Assembly: GCA_003427395.1 (NCBI GenBank)
Contig: BFEA01000247.1
Location: forward strand, 893,345-923,655
DNA: 30,311 nt
Direction of reading: 5' to 3'
Source of the DNA: Chara braunii
Taxonomy: Eukaryota > Streptophyta > Charophyceae > Charales > Characeae
Under the pieces are notes generated by a model, which saw only the letters and a list, made by a program, of their open reading frames with translations, was not told the DNA's origin and ran no database searches. Shown here in pieces: positions 9,307 through 18,011 of the stretch. The translations under genes and the position numbers were made by a program. Numbering within the stretch: position 1 is the stretch's first letter; each line of letters opens with the position of its first letter.

Positions 9307-9554
9307 GACTCCTTCCGAGTTTCGGGGGCTTGTCCTATCCTTATTTCTGCCTTCCTTGGTCCCCTGAGTCCCTTGCCTGCTTCCCCCGGCTTTCCCCGAG
9401 CTTTCTCCTGTGGAGATTTCCTTCCGGTTCCCTTTGGTACCATCCGGATTTATCGATCTCTGTCCTTCTGCCCCCCTTCGCCTTGTGCGGCACTGCCTTC
9501 TAAGCCTGGTTCTCCTTCACTCTTATGGTTATCTGTCTCCTCCTCCGTTGCCAT
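9307..9554 (-). pseudogene. Probable true N-terminus of gag, frameshifted
   Basis: A minus-strand ATG at 9554 opens MATEEETDNHKSEGEPGLEGSA and runs into a G6 run (plus strand C6, 9471-9476). Adding one G would move the reading into the frame that passes without a stop (GQRSINPDGTKGNRKEIS, then SEGV) into the MPKKVRVGD start of the 9306 frame. The joined region is Gly/Ser/Lys/Glu-rich like the rest of the Gag N-terminus. This is an inference from frame continuity and composition, not from homology. Confidence 0.45.
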
Positions 9555-10125
9555 TTTGCCTAGTTCTACATAAGCCAAAGAATTCCCAGGACATACGCAA
9601 TGCGAGGTATTTAGGTTCCCTAGGCTCCCAGCTCTGTTGGCTTACCTTTATAGCCTCCTTTCCTATCCCCGTTTCCTAATTGCCCTTCCTTAAGGAGGAA
9701 CCATGACTGGCCCTGCCGCCCAGCCGAGCTATGAACGTGACCAGGCTTCCTTTATCACAAGCTCGTTTATAGTGCCCTTGTCCCGTCGGCCGACGCAAGG
9801 GAGCCCGGGTTAGGCATCCTGCCAGGGGAAGTCTTCCCGAGCAGCGTTTCCCGTTTTTGACCTTCAGGGTTATGGTCAATCATTAGGAGTCTGCTCCCCC
9901 CTTCTTTGTTTTTCTAGCGGGTTTTAGCCATCCAGGTCCGAGGCCCTTTTCTTATTCCCATCGGCGAACTTCCGTGCGCAGCGAACTATACTCGATCAGC
10001 CTTATTGACCCACCTGCGGATGCTAATCCCTCTCTCGCCCTCGCGGCTCTTCTGGTTCGGTAGGCTCCTCGAATAGTTGAGCCACCCCTGTTAGATGATT
10101 CTCCCCTATCTCAATTTCCCTTTCG
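9555..10125. other. Probable gypsy 5' leader region
   Basis: On the minus strand this lies between the LTR-like sequence and gag, where a primer-binding site and leader belong. Candidate CCA-TG junctions exist (for example GAACCATGACTGG near 9706), but none shows a clear tRNA 3' end, and the plant initiator-Met primer site is not visible. No open frame with coding character was seen. Confidence 0.35.
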
Positions 10126-11107
10126 ATTATGCGTTCGCACCCCGGGGACCGTCGGACCCTGCATTTGGTCCTACATACCGGGCCCGCAGGCGGACTCCCC
10201 CGCAAAACTAAGGGGGATAATCCTGCGGGACCCTCGACCCCTAAGTTTTCTCTAAGTAACGCTCCTTCGCTCCTCTGATGTCGGCGGCTGGCCTCAATCC
10301 CAAGATCAGTAGGTCGATAGATCAGTGCGTTAACTAATAGGGCTAAGCCCAAGTCTGAACCTGGGGGGCACAACTTTCAATATGAAGGGTAATTGCAGCT
10401 TGCTCGGGTCTGCAGAAGTGTGCCGAGGCCCCTGCTGGGCCTATTACTTGAACCCAAAGCCCCGCACGGCCATGTTTGCTGCTTGGAGGATAAGTTATCA
10501 CTCAGCTCACCCCGCGCACTGCCCCACCATGTTGCGGCCGCGGGCCGAGGCTTTCATAGCCCGCCACACTCGTCAAAAGAGAGCGCTTTTATCGCCTTCG
10601 GTCGGAAAGACCCCAACTTTTGCTCGTGCTGTACCTAACTAAAGCTTGCCACAACTTCTACCGCCGACGCGCACAATCAACCCTAGCACTTCCGCACTTC
10701 TCATTATGCGGCCCCAAAACGTTGCCTTGAACTAGGCAAAAATAAAGTCCTCCTCTAGCCGTAACCTCAATGGTCAATTCTACGCCTGCTCGCAACTTCG
10801 TCCGTGTGTGAGAGGTTGGGGCTCGCGCCGCGTTATCTTAAAATTTTAATCGATTCCTAGTCTGCCTTGCCGAGCGACTCACCGTTTACACTGATCAAAT
10901 TATCTAACTAACACTTGCCCACTAGGTGCACTCCCACACACTCTCCGAATTAACCATGCGTGCATGCCATTCTCGACTTCCGAGAGTCGGTCGTGGTCGA
11001 GCGAAAAACACGCTACTGCCTCAAATACCATAAAAAGTGTTTCTCCTGTGAGGTGTATAAAACACGCAGAATTACCCTTGTAAGGGTATTGGTGCCGACA
11101 ACGTTTT
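10126..11107 (-). repeat. Probable gypsy 5' LTR
   Basis: This segment shares ordered blocks with 24785-25552, in the same orientation. The blocks include GGACCGTCGG, CCGGGCCC, GCGGGACCCTCRACCCCT, AACYAATAGKGCTA, TTCAATATRAA and, at the far right, ACCCTTGTAAGGGTATT followed by GCCGACA. Read on the minus strand, the right end gives TGTCGGCACC, a plausible LTR start with TG at 11100-11099. Its position upstream of the minus-strand gag suits a 5' LTR of about 1 kb. The left limit is uncertain. No matching 3' LTR was found in 1-2583. Confidence 0.55.
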
Positions 11108-12180
11108 CAGGTGATCGGTTGTTGCTTCGTTTCGAACCATGATGCCCAATACCTGCTTCGTCGGAAAATCCAAGCTGTTGAATTATTTTGATGTCCGCCT
11201 CTAGTCAGGCGAGATCTGATCTGAGTGACAGGTCTTCACTGGTGATTCTTTCCGCCTTTGCGGATGACTCGGACTCGTTCTCTTTTGTAGGTTGCCGTGT
11301 GTTCGTATGTGAAGGTCAGGCCACCGAGCTGTCGGACGAAAGTTTGTCACGTCGGTTGATTAGTAGCATTCTCGTTCAAGCAGTGACGGACTTCGGCTCG
11401 ATGATCTGCCGGACGGGGTGTGAAATCTCCTCAGGCGAGGCTTAGCCTGTTGGCTGGCGGAGGGAGTACCACTGCATGCGGACAAAGACGGAGCCTCGGA
11501 GGCGATTACTAGTTTCTCGTAGCATGGTTTTGGGAAAGGCTGATTCTTTTCGGACCGATGGAAGTGAATGCCCGGACGGCTGACTTTGTCCCTGTATTTA
11601 GGCACTCGAGGTAACCCTCGGTGTCGGTATGGATATGCAAAGCGGCAAAACAGGATGGGGTATTCTGGGTAAGGAGGAAAGGGCGAATGCGTTGCCGAGA
11701 CCTGGGTACCACGCTCGCGACGGTTGAGTTGCGCTTGAGGTATGGGATAAAACTCTACCGATAGTACGAGCGGAGAGACCATATTGGGGATGGTCAGTGA
11801 GGAGATGACCGGCCGTATGTGAGGTTGCCTGATTTTTTTATATGTGTTTCCCCCCCCTCGTAAAGATTGATTGAGCTTGGATTGTTAGACAGACACTCTT
11901 CTAAGTTTATTCCCCCTCCCTTCTAAGTCCACACGAGTGAGAGACAATCGGAAGAAAGGAGGATAGAGGTCAATTGGAATGGAACCAAGAGAAAGAATGT
12001 GGGCAAATGGATGGTCGGCCGAGGGAATTATAGGAAAGGGGTACTTAGGAATGGGGAGGTAAAATAGGAAGACCTTGATGAGGGGTCTGAAATAATTCTC
12101 ATCTAGGACAAGGGTTGACCTGACCAAAAGGATCGGTTGGTGCCTTTTTATGAAAACAGGGGTCTGGTGCTAAAAACAAG
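11108..12180. other. Region upstream of the four-copy gene family; no gene recognised
   Basis: Short overlapping frames occur on both strands without recognisable domains. The last 250 bp before the ATG at 12181 are A/G-rich on the plus strand. A CCTTTTTATGAAAAC stretch lies about 40 bp before the start. A promoter for the downstream ORF is expected here, but no TATA box could be assigned with confidence. Confidence 0.4.
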
Positions 12181-12993
12181 ATGGCGAGATGGTTGCCTTC
12201 CCCGATCTATACTAGCGGCCCGGAAATGCCAGTAGATGTAAAGGATAGGGTATCGGTCGTCCTCCCGGAAAATGGAACGTGGACGGACCTTGAACCAGCG
12301 TATCAAACGATAATGCTGGAAGGAGAGGATGCTTTCCTTTGGATAGAAACAATAGGGACTAATGTCAGCCTGACGAGGTTGTCGCCAAGTTTAATGGATT
12401 TGGAATTCCGAGGGACAGTGGAAGCTCGGGGGTGGGTCTACTTGTCGCAAGATAGGGAGAAAGCTATGATCATAGAGCTGACACTCGGGAATACACCGGA
12501 CGAGTTGTTTAGGAAGGCAGAAGCAGAGGTTGTGTGGGCTGCATGTCAACGGGGGGAAATGAAAATGGAAAAGGTAGACGTACGGGTGGAACTTGGGGGT
12601 AGAGGAAGCATGAGGCGACCCGTAAGAACCATGCGATGTGTGCTGCCCTCCTTCCTAGTGGATGCGGTTTTCGGAACCCGGAGCAGGCTAGTACGGATAT
12701 GTCAGTCCATGACGAACATCGGGCTATACCAATGCGCTAGGCAAGATTTTTTTCGGTTATCAGTAGAGATGGGGCCATTCGAGGGGAACTGGGCGGAGGA
12801 GCTAGCCGAGATACTAAACTGCCTTAGCATAGACAATATCTTTGTCCCTAGCGCTGTGCATTGGGGGATAGTCTACAGGAATGTGGCAATAGGGGAGACG
12901 TTTCTAGATGGGGTAAGGGAGTTGGTATACGATGAGGAGGACGACTTCAGTGATGAAGACGAAGATGAAGAGATAGAGGACTGGGACTTCTGA
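12181..12993 (+). CDS. Unrecognised protein, intact copy 1 of a tandem family
   Basis: The frame is open for 270 codons, and the start is the first in-frame Met after a non-coding A/G-rich stretch. No known domain was recognised. Features shared with three downstream copies are: a beta-rich N-terminal block (DRVSVVLP, then EDAFLWIETIG); a second block (GTVEARGWVYLSQD, then PDELFRKAEAEVVW); a hydrophobic block (RTMRCVLPSFLVDAVFG); and a C-terminal block (QDFFRLSVEMGPFEGNWAEELAEIL, then ETFLDGVRELVYD). It ends in an acidic tail of about 20 residues (DEEDDFSDEDEDEEIEDWDF) that the other copies lack. It has no signal peptide or membrane span, so it is probably soluble and cytosolic or nuclear. 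The conserved order of blocks across diverged copies argues that it is or was a real protein. Confidence 0.7.
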   Translation: MARWLPSPIYTSGPEMPVDVKDRVSVVLPENGTWTDLEPAYQTIMLEGEDAFLWIETIGTNVSLTRLSPSLMDLEFRGTVEARGWVYLSQDREKAMIIELTLGNTPDELFRKAEAEVVWAACQRGEMKMEKVDVRVELGGRGSMRRPVRTMRCVLPSFLVDAVFGTRSRLVRICQSMTNIGLYQCARQDFFRLSVEMGPFEGNWAEELAEILNCLSIDNIFVPSAVHWGIVYRNVAIGETFLDGVRELVYDEEDDFSDEDEDEEIEDWDF

Positions 12994-13370
12994 GAGAGGT
13001 GGGGAAACTTAACTTAGGAAGGACGGGTGACCTGGTATTGTACAGGAAAGGGAAAGATGACTAGAGAAGAAAGGATGATGGAATACACCTTCAAAGGTTG
13101 GGAGCCACGGCGACTCAGAGGAGGAATAAAAATGCCTATACCAACAGGAAACGGATGGAGAGGGACCACGTGCGACTGGATTGGGTTTGAGGTTGCCCGG
13201 GACTTGTCATATGTATGGATAGAGCGGATTTGGAACCCGATAAGGGAAGAGGAAGGTTGGGATGATATAGAAGAAGGCAAGGTAGAGTCAGTTGGAACGA
13301 TTGTCCTTTCCGAGGATGGATGACACCTGTTTTGCACTATGTTAGCAATGGGACAGGACCCGATGTGGCT

Positions 13371-13712
13371 TCTAGGGAATGCAGAGGCCCGAACCCGAAA
13401 AGAAAGCAAGTGGTTCGCCAACGAGGGGTGGGACGAAGTAAGTAGCAGAGTTGTGGCGTCTAGGGAATGCATAGGCCCGNNNNNNNNNNNNNNNNNNNNN
13501 NNNNNNNNNNNNNNNNNNNNNNNNNNNNNNNNNNNNNNNNNNNNNNNNNNNNNNNNNNNNNNNNNNNNNNNNNNNNNNNNNNNNNNNNNNNNNNNNNNNN
13601 NNNNNNNNNNNNNNAGTTGTGGCGTCTAGGGAATGCATAGGCCCGAACCCGAAAAGAAAGCAAGTGGTTCGCCAACGAGGGGTGGGACGAAGTAAGTAGC
13701 AGAGTTGTGATG
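13371..13712. repeat. 88-bp tandem repeat spanning an assembly gap
   Basis: The unit starts with TCTAGGGAATGCAKAGGCCCG and ends AGTAGCAGAGTTGTGG. Starts are seen at 13371 and 13459 (88 bp apart) and again at 13625 after the gap. The N stretch 13480-13614 lies inside the repeat, so the true copy number is unknown and the gap is probably a collapsed array. Because 88 is not a multiple of 3, each added unit changes the reading frame of copy 2. Confidence 0.9.
13480..13614. other. Assembly gap (135 N)
   Basis: All bases are N. It is flanked on both sides by the same 88-bp unit, which explains why assembly failed here. The gap length is not consistent with a whole number of units (13459 to 13625 is 166 bp), so it is likely an estimate. 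Confidence 0.99.
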
Positions 13713-14066
13713 GGAGGATGAAAGGAACTTAAGCCTCCGAGTCTACGGATAACGGCTTGGGTATTGGAATTCATAGCCGAGTGGATTGGGGGGTTTGAGC
13801 ACATTTTGGAAGTAGCCGACTCCATGAGAAAGGTGCATATAGAATGTGTTTGGCTGACTGAGGAGTTCTATAGGCTCTCATTGAAATATGAGCCCTTCTA
13901 CGGAGATAAAGCCGAGGAAGTCATCATCGTCCTAAGAATAGGCAGGTATGACCGCCTAGAGGTAGAGGCGGAGTCTTGGGACGCCATAGTTAGCCGGGAG
14001 GCGGCGGCCGCACCCTCCTACGTAGACGATGTCTTTAAACTATTTGAGGTGTCGTGGTTCGACTAA

Positions 14067-14325
14067 ACGAGGACGAGGGATCGATCACCGTGAAAAGGCC
14101 TGAGTGTGGAGGGTGCTTGTGAATTGAGGTGTAACATAAGAAAGAGAGTGTGTACATTAGGCCGTAGATGGTGCATAAGGATCGAAACAAGGGAGAAGTG
14201 ACAGCAGCCGGAAAAAAGGGGCAGGGGTAGAATTGTATGTGTATGAGTCGTGGATAGCGGCAAGAACCAGTGTACGATAAGTAGGGAGGGCCGAAAGACT
14301 AAAACACGAAAGGTATGGAATCTCA
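14067..14325. other. Spacer between family copies 2 and 3
   Basis: The spacer is A/G-rich on the plus strand and has no aligned coding sequence from the family. Long minus-strand frames overlap this spacer and copy 3, but they are antisense to the family alignment and were left out. Confidence 0.5.
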
Positions 14326-15108
14326 GTGGGTGCAGCAATCGGACTAAGAAAACAGGAAATGAGACATTGCGAGATGGTCCGACGAATGACATTCTGGGAG
14401 GATAGACCTCGTGGGATCCTGCCACCAAGAATATCAGAGGGCAGGGTTGACATAAGCCTGCCGACAAGAAATACGGTAGGCAATCCGGTAATGGACTGGG
14501 TGGGGGTAGAGTTGGTAGAAAATACGGTGTACCTAGTAGTAAAGCTGGAATGGCGTGCGAGAGGGGAGTTCGGGGGCGTAGACTTGAGTCGCCCAGGGTG
14601 TGTACATGCGACGGGATCCTTACACCTGTCGGAAGAAGGATGGAGGACCTTTGGGATTGCCTTGGCTTCCGAGGATGACCCCGTGCGAATGTTCGAAGGG
14701 GCATGGCAAATAACCTGGCGGGAGGGGTTTGAGTTTGCAGACCCGGAACGAGATGACGTAACGGCGGAGGTAAAAGTCGCCGCGGCGGGGGTTTTCGAGC
14801 TGCCAAATGAGGTCATACGGATGAGTCTACCACCCTTCCTGCTAAGACAAATGGGAGGCATAGAACGAGTGGAGCAGGCGGTGACTGCCGTTACTAGGCT
14901 AAATTTTGACGAAGCACTAATGTATTGAGAATACTATCGGGTCTTTCGGGGACGAACAAGGGCGCGAGGTGCTTTGCATTCTACGAGCAACGGTAAATAC
15001 TAGGCCAAAAGTCCCACAAATAAGTGATGAGACCATGTGGGAAGTCATCCGGCGAGAGGTAGGTCGGGGCGCGACCTACATAGATGATCTCTACCGGCTG
15101 TACGAATA
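14326..15108 (+). pseudogene. Tandem family copy 3, late TGA and frameshift
   Basis: The frame is open for 200 codons with all N-terminal blocks: GRVDISLPTRNTVGNP, DWVGVELVENTVYLVVKLEW, GCVHATGSLHLSEEGWRTFG, and EVIRMSLPPFLLRQMGG. It meets a TGA at 14926-14928 and continues in the same frame with EYYRV, matching EFYRL in copy 2. The alignment then moves to the next frame, with FGDEQGREVLCILRA and RGATYIDDLYRLYE ending at a TAG near 15108. That is equivalent to copy 2 FYGDKAEEVIIVLRI and SYVDDVFKLFE. The copy is thus nearly complete, with two late lesions. It has Trp (TGG) where copies 2 and 4 have TGA. Confidence 0.75.
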
Positions 15109-15240
15109 GCCAGAGGAGGTTACTGCTCCCAGGGGTATAGAGGGATAGTTGGGGCTAGAAAAGAGAAATGAAAACACGAAGGGCAAGGGAAGCGGTAGGT
15201 GGACGGATTCTGAAGATTGGTTGTAACCCTTTCTATGTGG

Positions 15241-16047
15241 ACTATGCAGGGAATCACCAAGGTAACAATGGCAGCAAGACGTGAGCGAGTGGAACGCCAG
15301 CCCCGTGTGCGAATGGAATGCCAGCCCCGGTACCCCGGACCGCCCTGGAACAACGGTGGACGATGGGAAGTATCCCTCCCGTCGAGTTCTACCTATCGGG
15401 GGTTCGACACAGAATGGCGGGCCGTGACTTTGGGAAGGGACGCCGCCTTCATGTTGGTAGAATGTCGGTGGACAGGGATGAGATTCAACTGAGGACCCAA
15501 AGACGATCTGTTTTCCAATCTGGAAGTTACCGGGATCATGTACCTGCCTGAGATCGGTTGACACTCGTTGGGGGTAGAGATAGCACAAGGTCATGAGCTG
15601 GTGCCGATCTTTCGAAGGGCCGCCTGGACGTTGACCCGGATAGGACAATCGGTCAGGGGAAGAAGGAACGTGGGCTTACTTACCCGGGTGGAGATGGGAG
15701 GTTGGAGGGAGCTTAGGACACCGACCACACCGCTGAGATGCCGAGTGCCCCGTTTTATGATAGACCTCATCTTCGGAAGCCTCGCGAGGGCGCGGGAGCT
15801 GGCAGACTCAGCGATAGTCTTGGCAGGCCACTTTCCCTCCCCTACCATTGGGATGTTCTACGATGTCGCTGTCCCGCACGGGGACCCTCCCGGCCGCGTC
15901 ACGCAGGATTTGGCAGGATTTGTCGTGGAGAGTGTTTTGCCATTCCGGCCGAGTGCGCCAACCGTACCTCTAGCGAGCCCCTACAACAGGACAGGGTCAC
16001 GCGAGGCACCGCTACCTCCACCTGCGGGAGCTGTCACCATCCCTTAG
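15241..16047 (+). pseudogene. Tandem family copy 4, two in-frame TGA
   Basis: In one continuous frame the family blocks appear as GRWEVSLPSSSTYRG, DAAFMLVECRW, LEVTGIMYLPEIG, PIFRRAAWTLTR, PLRCRVPRFMIDLIFGS, then FYDVAVPHGDPPGRVTQDLAGF. Two TGA codons interrupt it, at 15490-15492 and 15562-15564. The second falls exactly where copy 2 has its TGA and copy 3 has Trp. The last ~35 residues (PSAPTVPLASP onward) no longer align well and are Pro-rich. The open part from 15568 to 16047 alone is 159 codons. Confidence 0.72.
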
Positions 16048-16910
16048 GTGGGTGTATCCCCGCCGAGCTACTGAACCACATCCGAAGGCTTTTTGTATGC
16101 AATTGCAGAGGTGGCCCAGCCGAGGGCGTTTCTCGTTCGCTGTAGCATAGGGGGTACGCGCGGTCAACGCCCAAAATCGAACCCACACGCGAATCGACGC
16201 ACTGGGGGGCTGAGATCGCAAACGCAACTCGTCGTCGGTCGATTAGAATGCATCACACTCACCACGCGTCACACCACAACACTCACACACAAGAAAGGAC
16301 ACAAAACAAATAACACAACAATACAACAACACAACAACACTCCTAGTCCCTTCAGTATCCGACCGATAACTTTTTGTAGCGAGAATCAGATAGGTATCGC
16401 GCGCTGGTCTTTCGTATAAGAGTCGCGTGAGCGCACAACCTCCTCATATCGACCAGCCATGCGGGCATGTGCGAGAATTTGCACTGATGGAGTGCTATGT
16501 AGTACTCGTAATCGCGCGATCCTCGATAATCTCGAGGGTCGCGTTCGACACTGAAGTGTCGGCTGACAAGCGCTTTGAGGGGTTAATCTCTCGACGTTGG
16601 ACAACCGCTATGCGCGGTTAAAGACCACACCCTCTTCTGAACCCTGTGCAGAGGGGTTGAGTAGACAACTCTAAGGTATCGTGGCGGCCAGAGATCAAGG
16701 GGCTTGACTTTGACGGCTGCCACGGACTACAACGTCCAACCATACTAATTCTAAAAAGCAAAAGTTAAGAAGAGATCTCCCTTTTCTCTCGATGCAAAAC
16801 TTAATCAATCACTACGCACGACCTCAATGAGTCGTGCGGGTACAAGAAACATGATACAAAAACTATGAGAAGGGAGACAATCACTCTCACAATCACGATG
16901 TGGCTTCCTT

Positions 16911-16913
<3 letters not shown>
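16048..16913. other. Non-coding stretch with clustered hairpins
   Basis: No gene was seen. Three perfect hairpins occur: CGACAC/GTGTCG with a 4-base loop at 16546-16561, AACCGC/GCGGTT with a 5-base loop at 16603-16619, and CGCACGAC/GTCGTGCG with an 8-base loop at 16815-16838. An A/C-rich low-complexity tract (CAACAACAC type) runs about 16260-16345. These do not assemble into a known RNA gene that I can recognise. Confidence 0.5.

Positions 16914-16944
<31 letters not shown>
16914..16944. repeat. (AT)n microsatellite
   Basis: An uninterrupted alternation of A and T for about 31 bases, lying in A/C-rich non-coding DNA. Confidence 0.95.
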
Positions 16945-16946
<2 letters not shown>

Positions 16947-17399
16947 CATACGCAAAACCAAGTCTGGATTTCAATTCACAGAACATACCTGCAATTACAT
17001 CAAAGATCCACATCAACAGAGCACACACTACACGGGGTCAACTTCAACCATGCTTTGCACTCACACCCCTCGCTTTAGCCATACAAGCCCCACTCTTTGT
17101 GCAACTCTCAAAATAAAAAACTCAGTATCTTTATTAAATGGCCATTCAATTAAAGTCTCGGTAAAAACACAACAAAACAAATCAAACCACAGGGCTAAAG
17201 CCTTCAGGTTGAGTGGCAAGAGTGTGAGTCGGAAACTGACCTGTTATCAAAGGATAACAGAAGATGATCCTCGTAGGATCAGCTTGAAGCTAGTCAAGCC
17301 TTGAATCAATCTGAATAAAGGTGTCTTGCAATGCAGCACAGGCCAGCACCCAAACCATGCTTGAGTGATCAAGAAATAATCCTACCTTCATAACTAACC

Positions 17400-17650
17400 T
17401 CTGATGTTTATCTAAAAATGTAAGAAATTCCGGCAGCACATCCCCTAAACAGGATGGATTGCCAGATTTCTCCTAGCTGAAAATAATCTAACTCTCCAAA
17501 TTCTACAAAATTTCGACAGCGCTTCCCATAGGAAATGTGCCTTTTCATAATTTCTATGAGTCCAAAAATAACTAACTCTTTCAGATTTGTAGAAATTTCG
17601 GCAGCGCTTCCCGTAGGAAAAGGAGGTTGTCAAGATTTATACAAAGCTGA
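17400..17650. repeat. About 85-bp tandem repeat, three diverged units
   Basis: Each unit has AGAAATTYCGGCAGC or ACAAAATTTCGACAGC followed by a CGCTTCCCRTAGGAAA-like stretch. The cores lie near 17425, 17510 and 17595. The first unit is more diverged (GCACATCCCCTAAACAG). Such CGGCAGC-plus-CCCC motifs recur as tandem repeats in plant intergenic DNA, as I recall, but I cannot name a family. Confidence 0.75.
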
Positions 17651-18011
17651 AAATAAAAAGACAGAGCAAAGCTATACTTGAGACGAACTTCTGACACTTA
17701 CTTGACAGTTAGGATTGGAGATAGTTTACACGATCCCTTCCAGGAGATGGTATCGTGAGCTATCATCAATTCTATCTTCAAGTAAGGTCAGTCCTATTTC
17801 TATCCCAAGCTCTCCCTACCATCATTCATCTCATCTACCTATGACTCCAGCATTTGGCGAGCATCTAAAGCAGCTAACCTATCGAAAGGACGTCCCAGAG
17901 TGAGAGTCCACAAGCATGTATAAACAAACATCTCTCACAATCCCACATCAGTTTGACCCAAGTAGTTCGTTAGATCTCTCAGTTCTTTTCTCTTTTAACC
18001 CCCTTACTTAT
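17651..18011. other. No gene seen between repeats
   Basis: A/T-rich sequence with no open frame of coding character. It leads into the hairpin array; the TTTTAACCCCCTTACTTA just before 18011 may be a very degenerate earlier unit. Confidence 0.4.

Larger units (their letters stand above)
2584..9554 (-). mobile_element. Decayed Ty3/gypsy retrotransposon, internal region
   Basis: Read on the minus strand, the order is gag with a CCHC zinc knuckle, aspartic protease, pol N-terminus, RNase H, integrase with a GPY module, then an extra ORF. Protease, RNase H, integrase in that order is the Ty3/gypsy arrangement. The reverse transcriptase core is absent. Defects seen: a probable 1-bp deletion in the C6 run at 9471-9476, an in-frame TGA at 8806-8808, an in-frame TGA at 6673-6675, a frame change at 6343-6349, loss of the RT core at about 6046-6065, in-frame TGA at 5646-5648 and TAA near 5628, and a 1-bp frame change at the T4 run 4943-4946. 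Integrase and the 3' ORF are the only long intact frames. No chromodomain is visible. A likely 5' LTR lies at about 10.13-11.10 kb; no 3' LTR was found. The copy cannot be autonomous without RT. Confidence 0.9.
13027..14066 (+). pseudogene. Tandem family copy 2, broken by TGA and 88-bp repeats
   Basis: The N-terminal block aligns to copy 1 (GGIKMPIPTGNGW, then DWIGFEVARDLSYVWIERIW) up to VGTIVLSEDG, where a TGA falls at 13321-13323. The same frame continues past it with HLFCTMLAMGQDPMWLLGNAEAR, which matches copy 3 (after SEEGW: RTFGIALASEDDPVRMFEGA). An 88-bp tandem repeat and the assembly gap then interrupt the frame. The C-terminal block returns at 13764-14066: MEFIAEWIGGFEHI, EEFYRLSLKYEPFYGDKAEEVI, APSYVDDVFKLFE. 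The whole copy spans about 1 kb because of the inserted repeat. Confidence 0.72.

Noticed and set aside
14063-14861. Two minus-strand frames of 234 and 247 codons
   Set aside because: They are antisense to family copy 3, whose plus-strand protein aligns with the other copies. Long antisense frames are expected in this G-rich coding sequence.
12181-16047. Herpesvirus- or poxvirus-like tandem gene family integrated in the genome
   Set aside because: Tandem, diverged, single-exon-like copies recall viral multigene families, but no specific motif could be matched by eye, and no other viral gene is present in the window.
16900-17304. 134-codon frame starting with repeated Tyr-Ile
   Set aside because: The N-terminus is the AT microsatellite, and the remainder has no recognisable domain and spans A/T-rich non-coding sequence.
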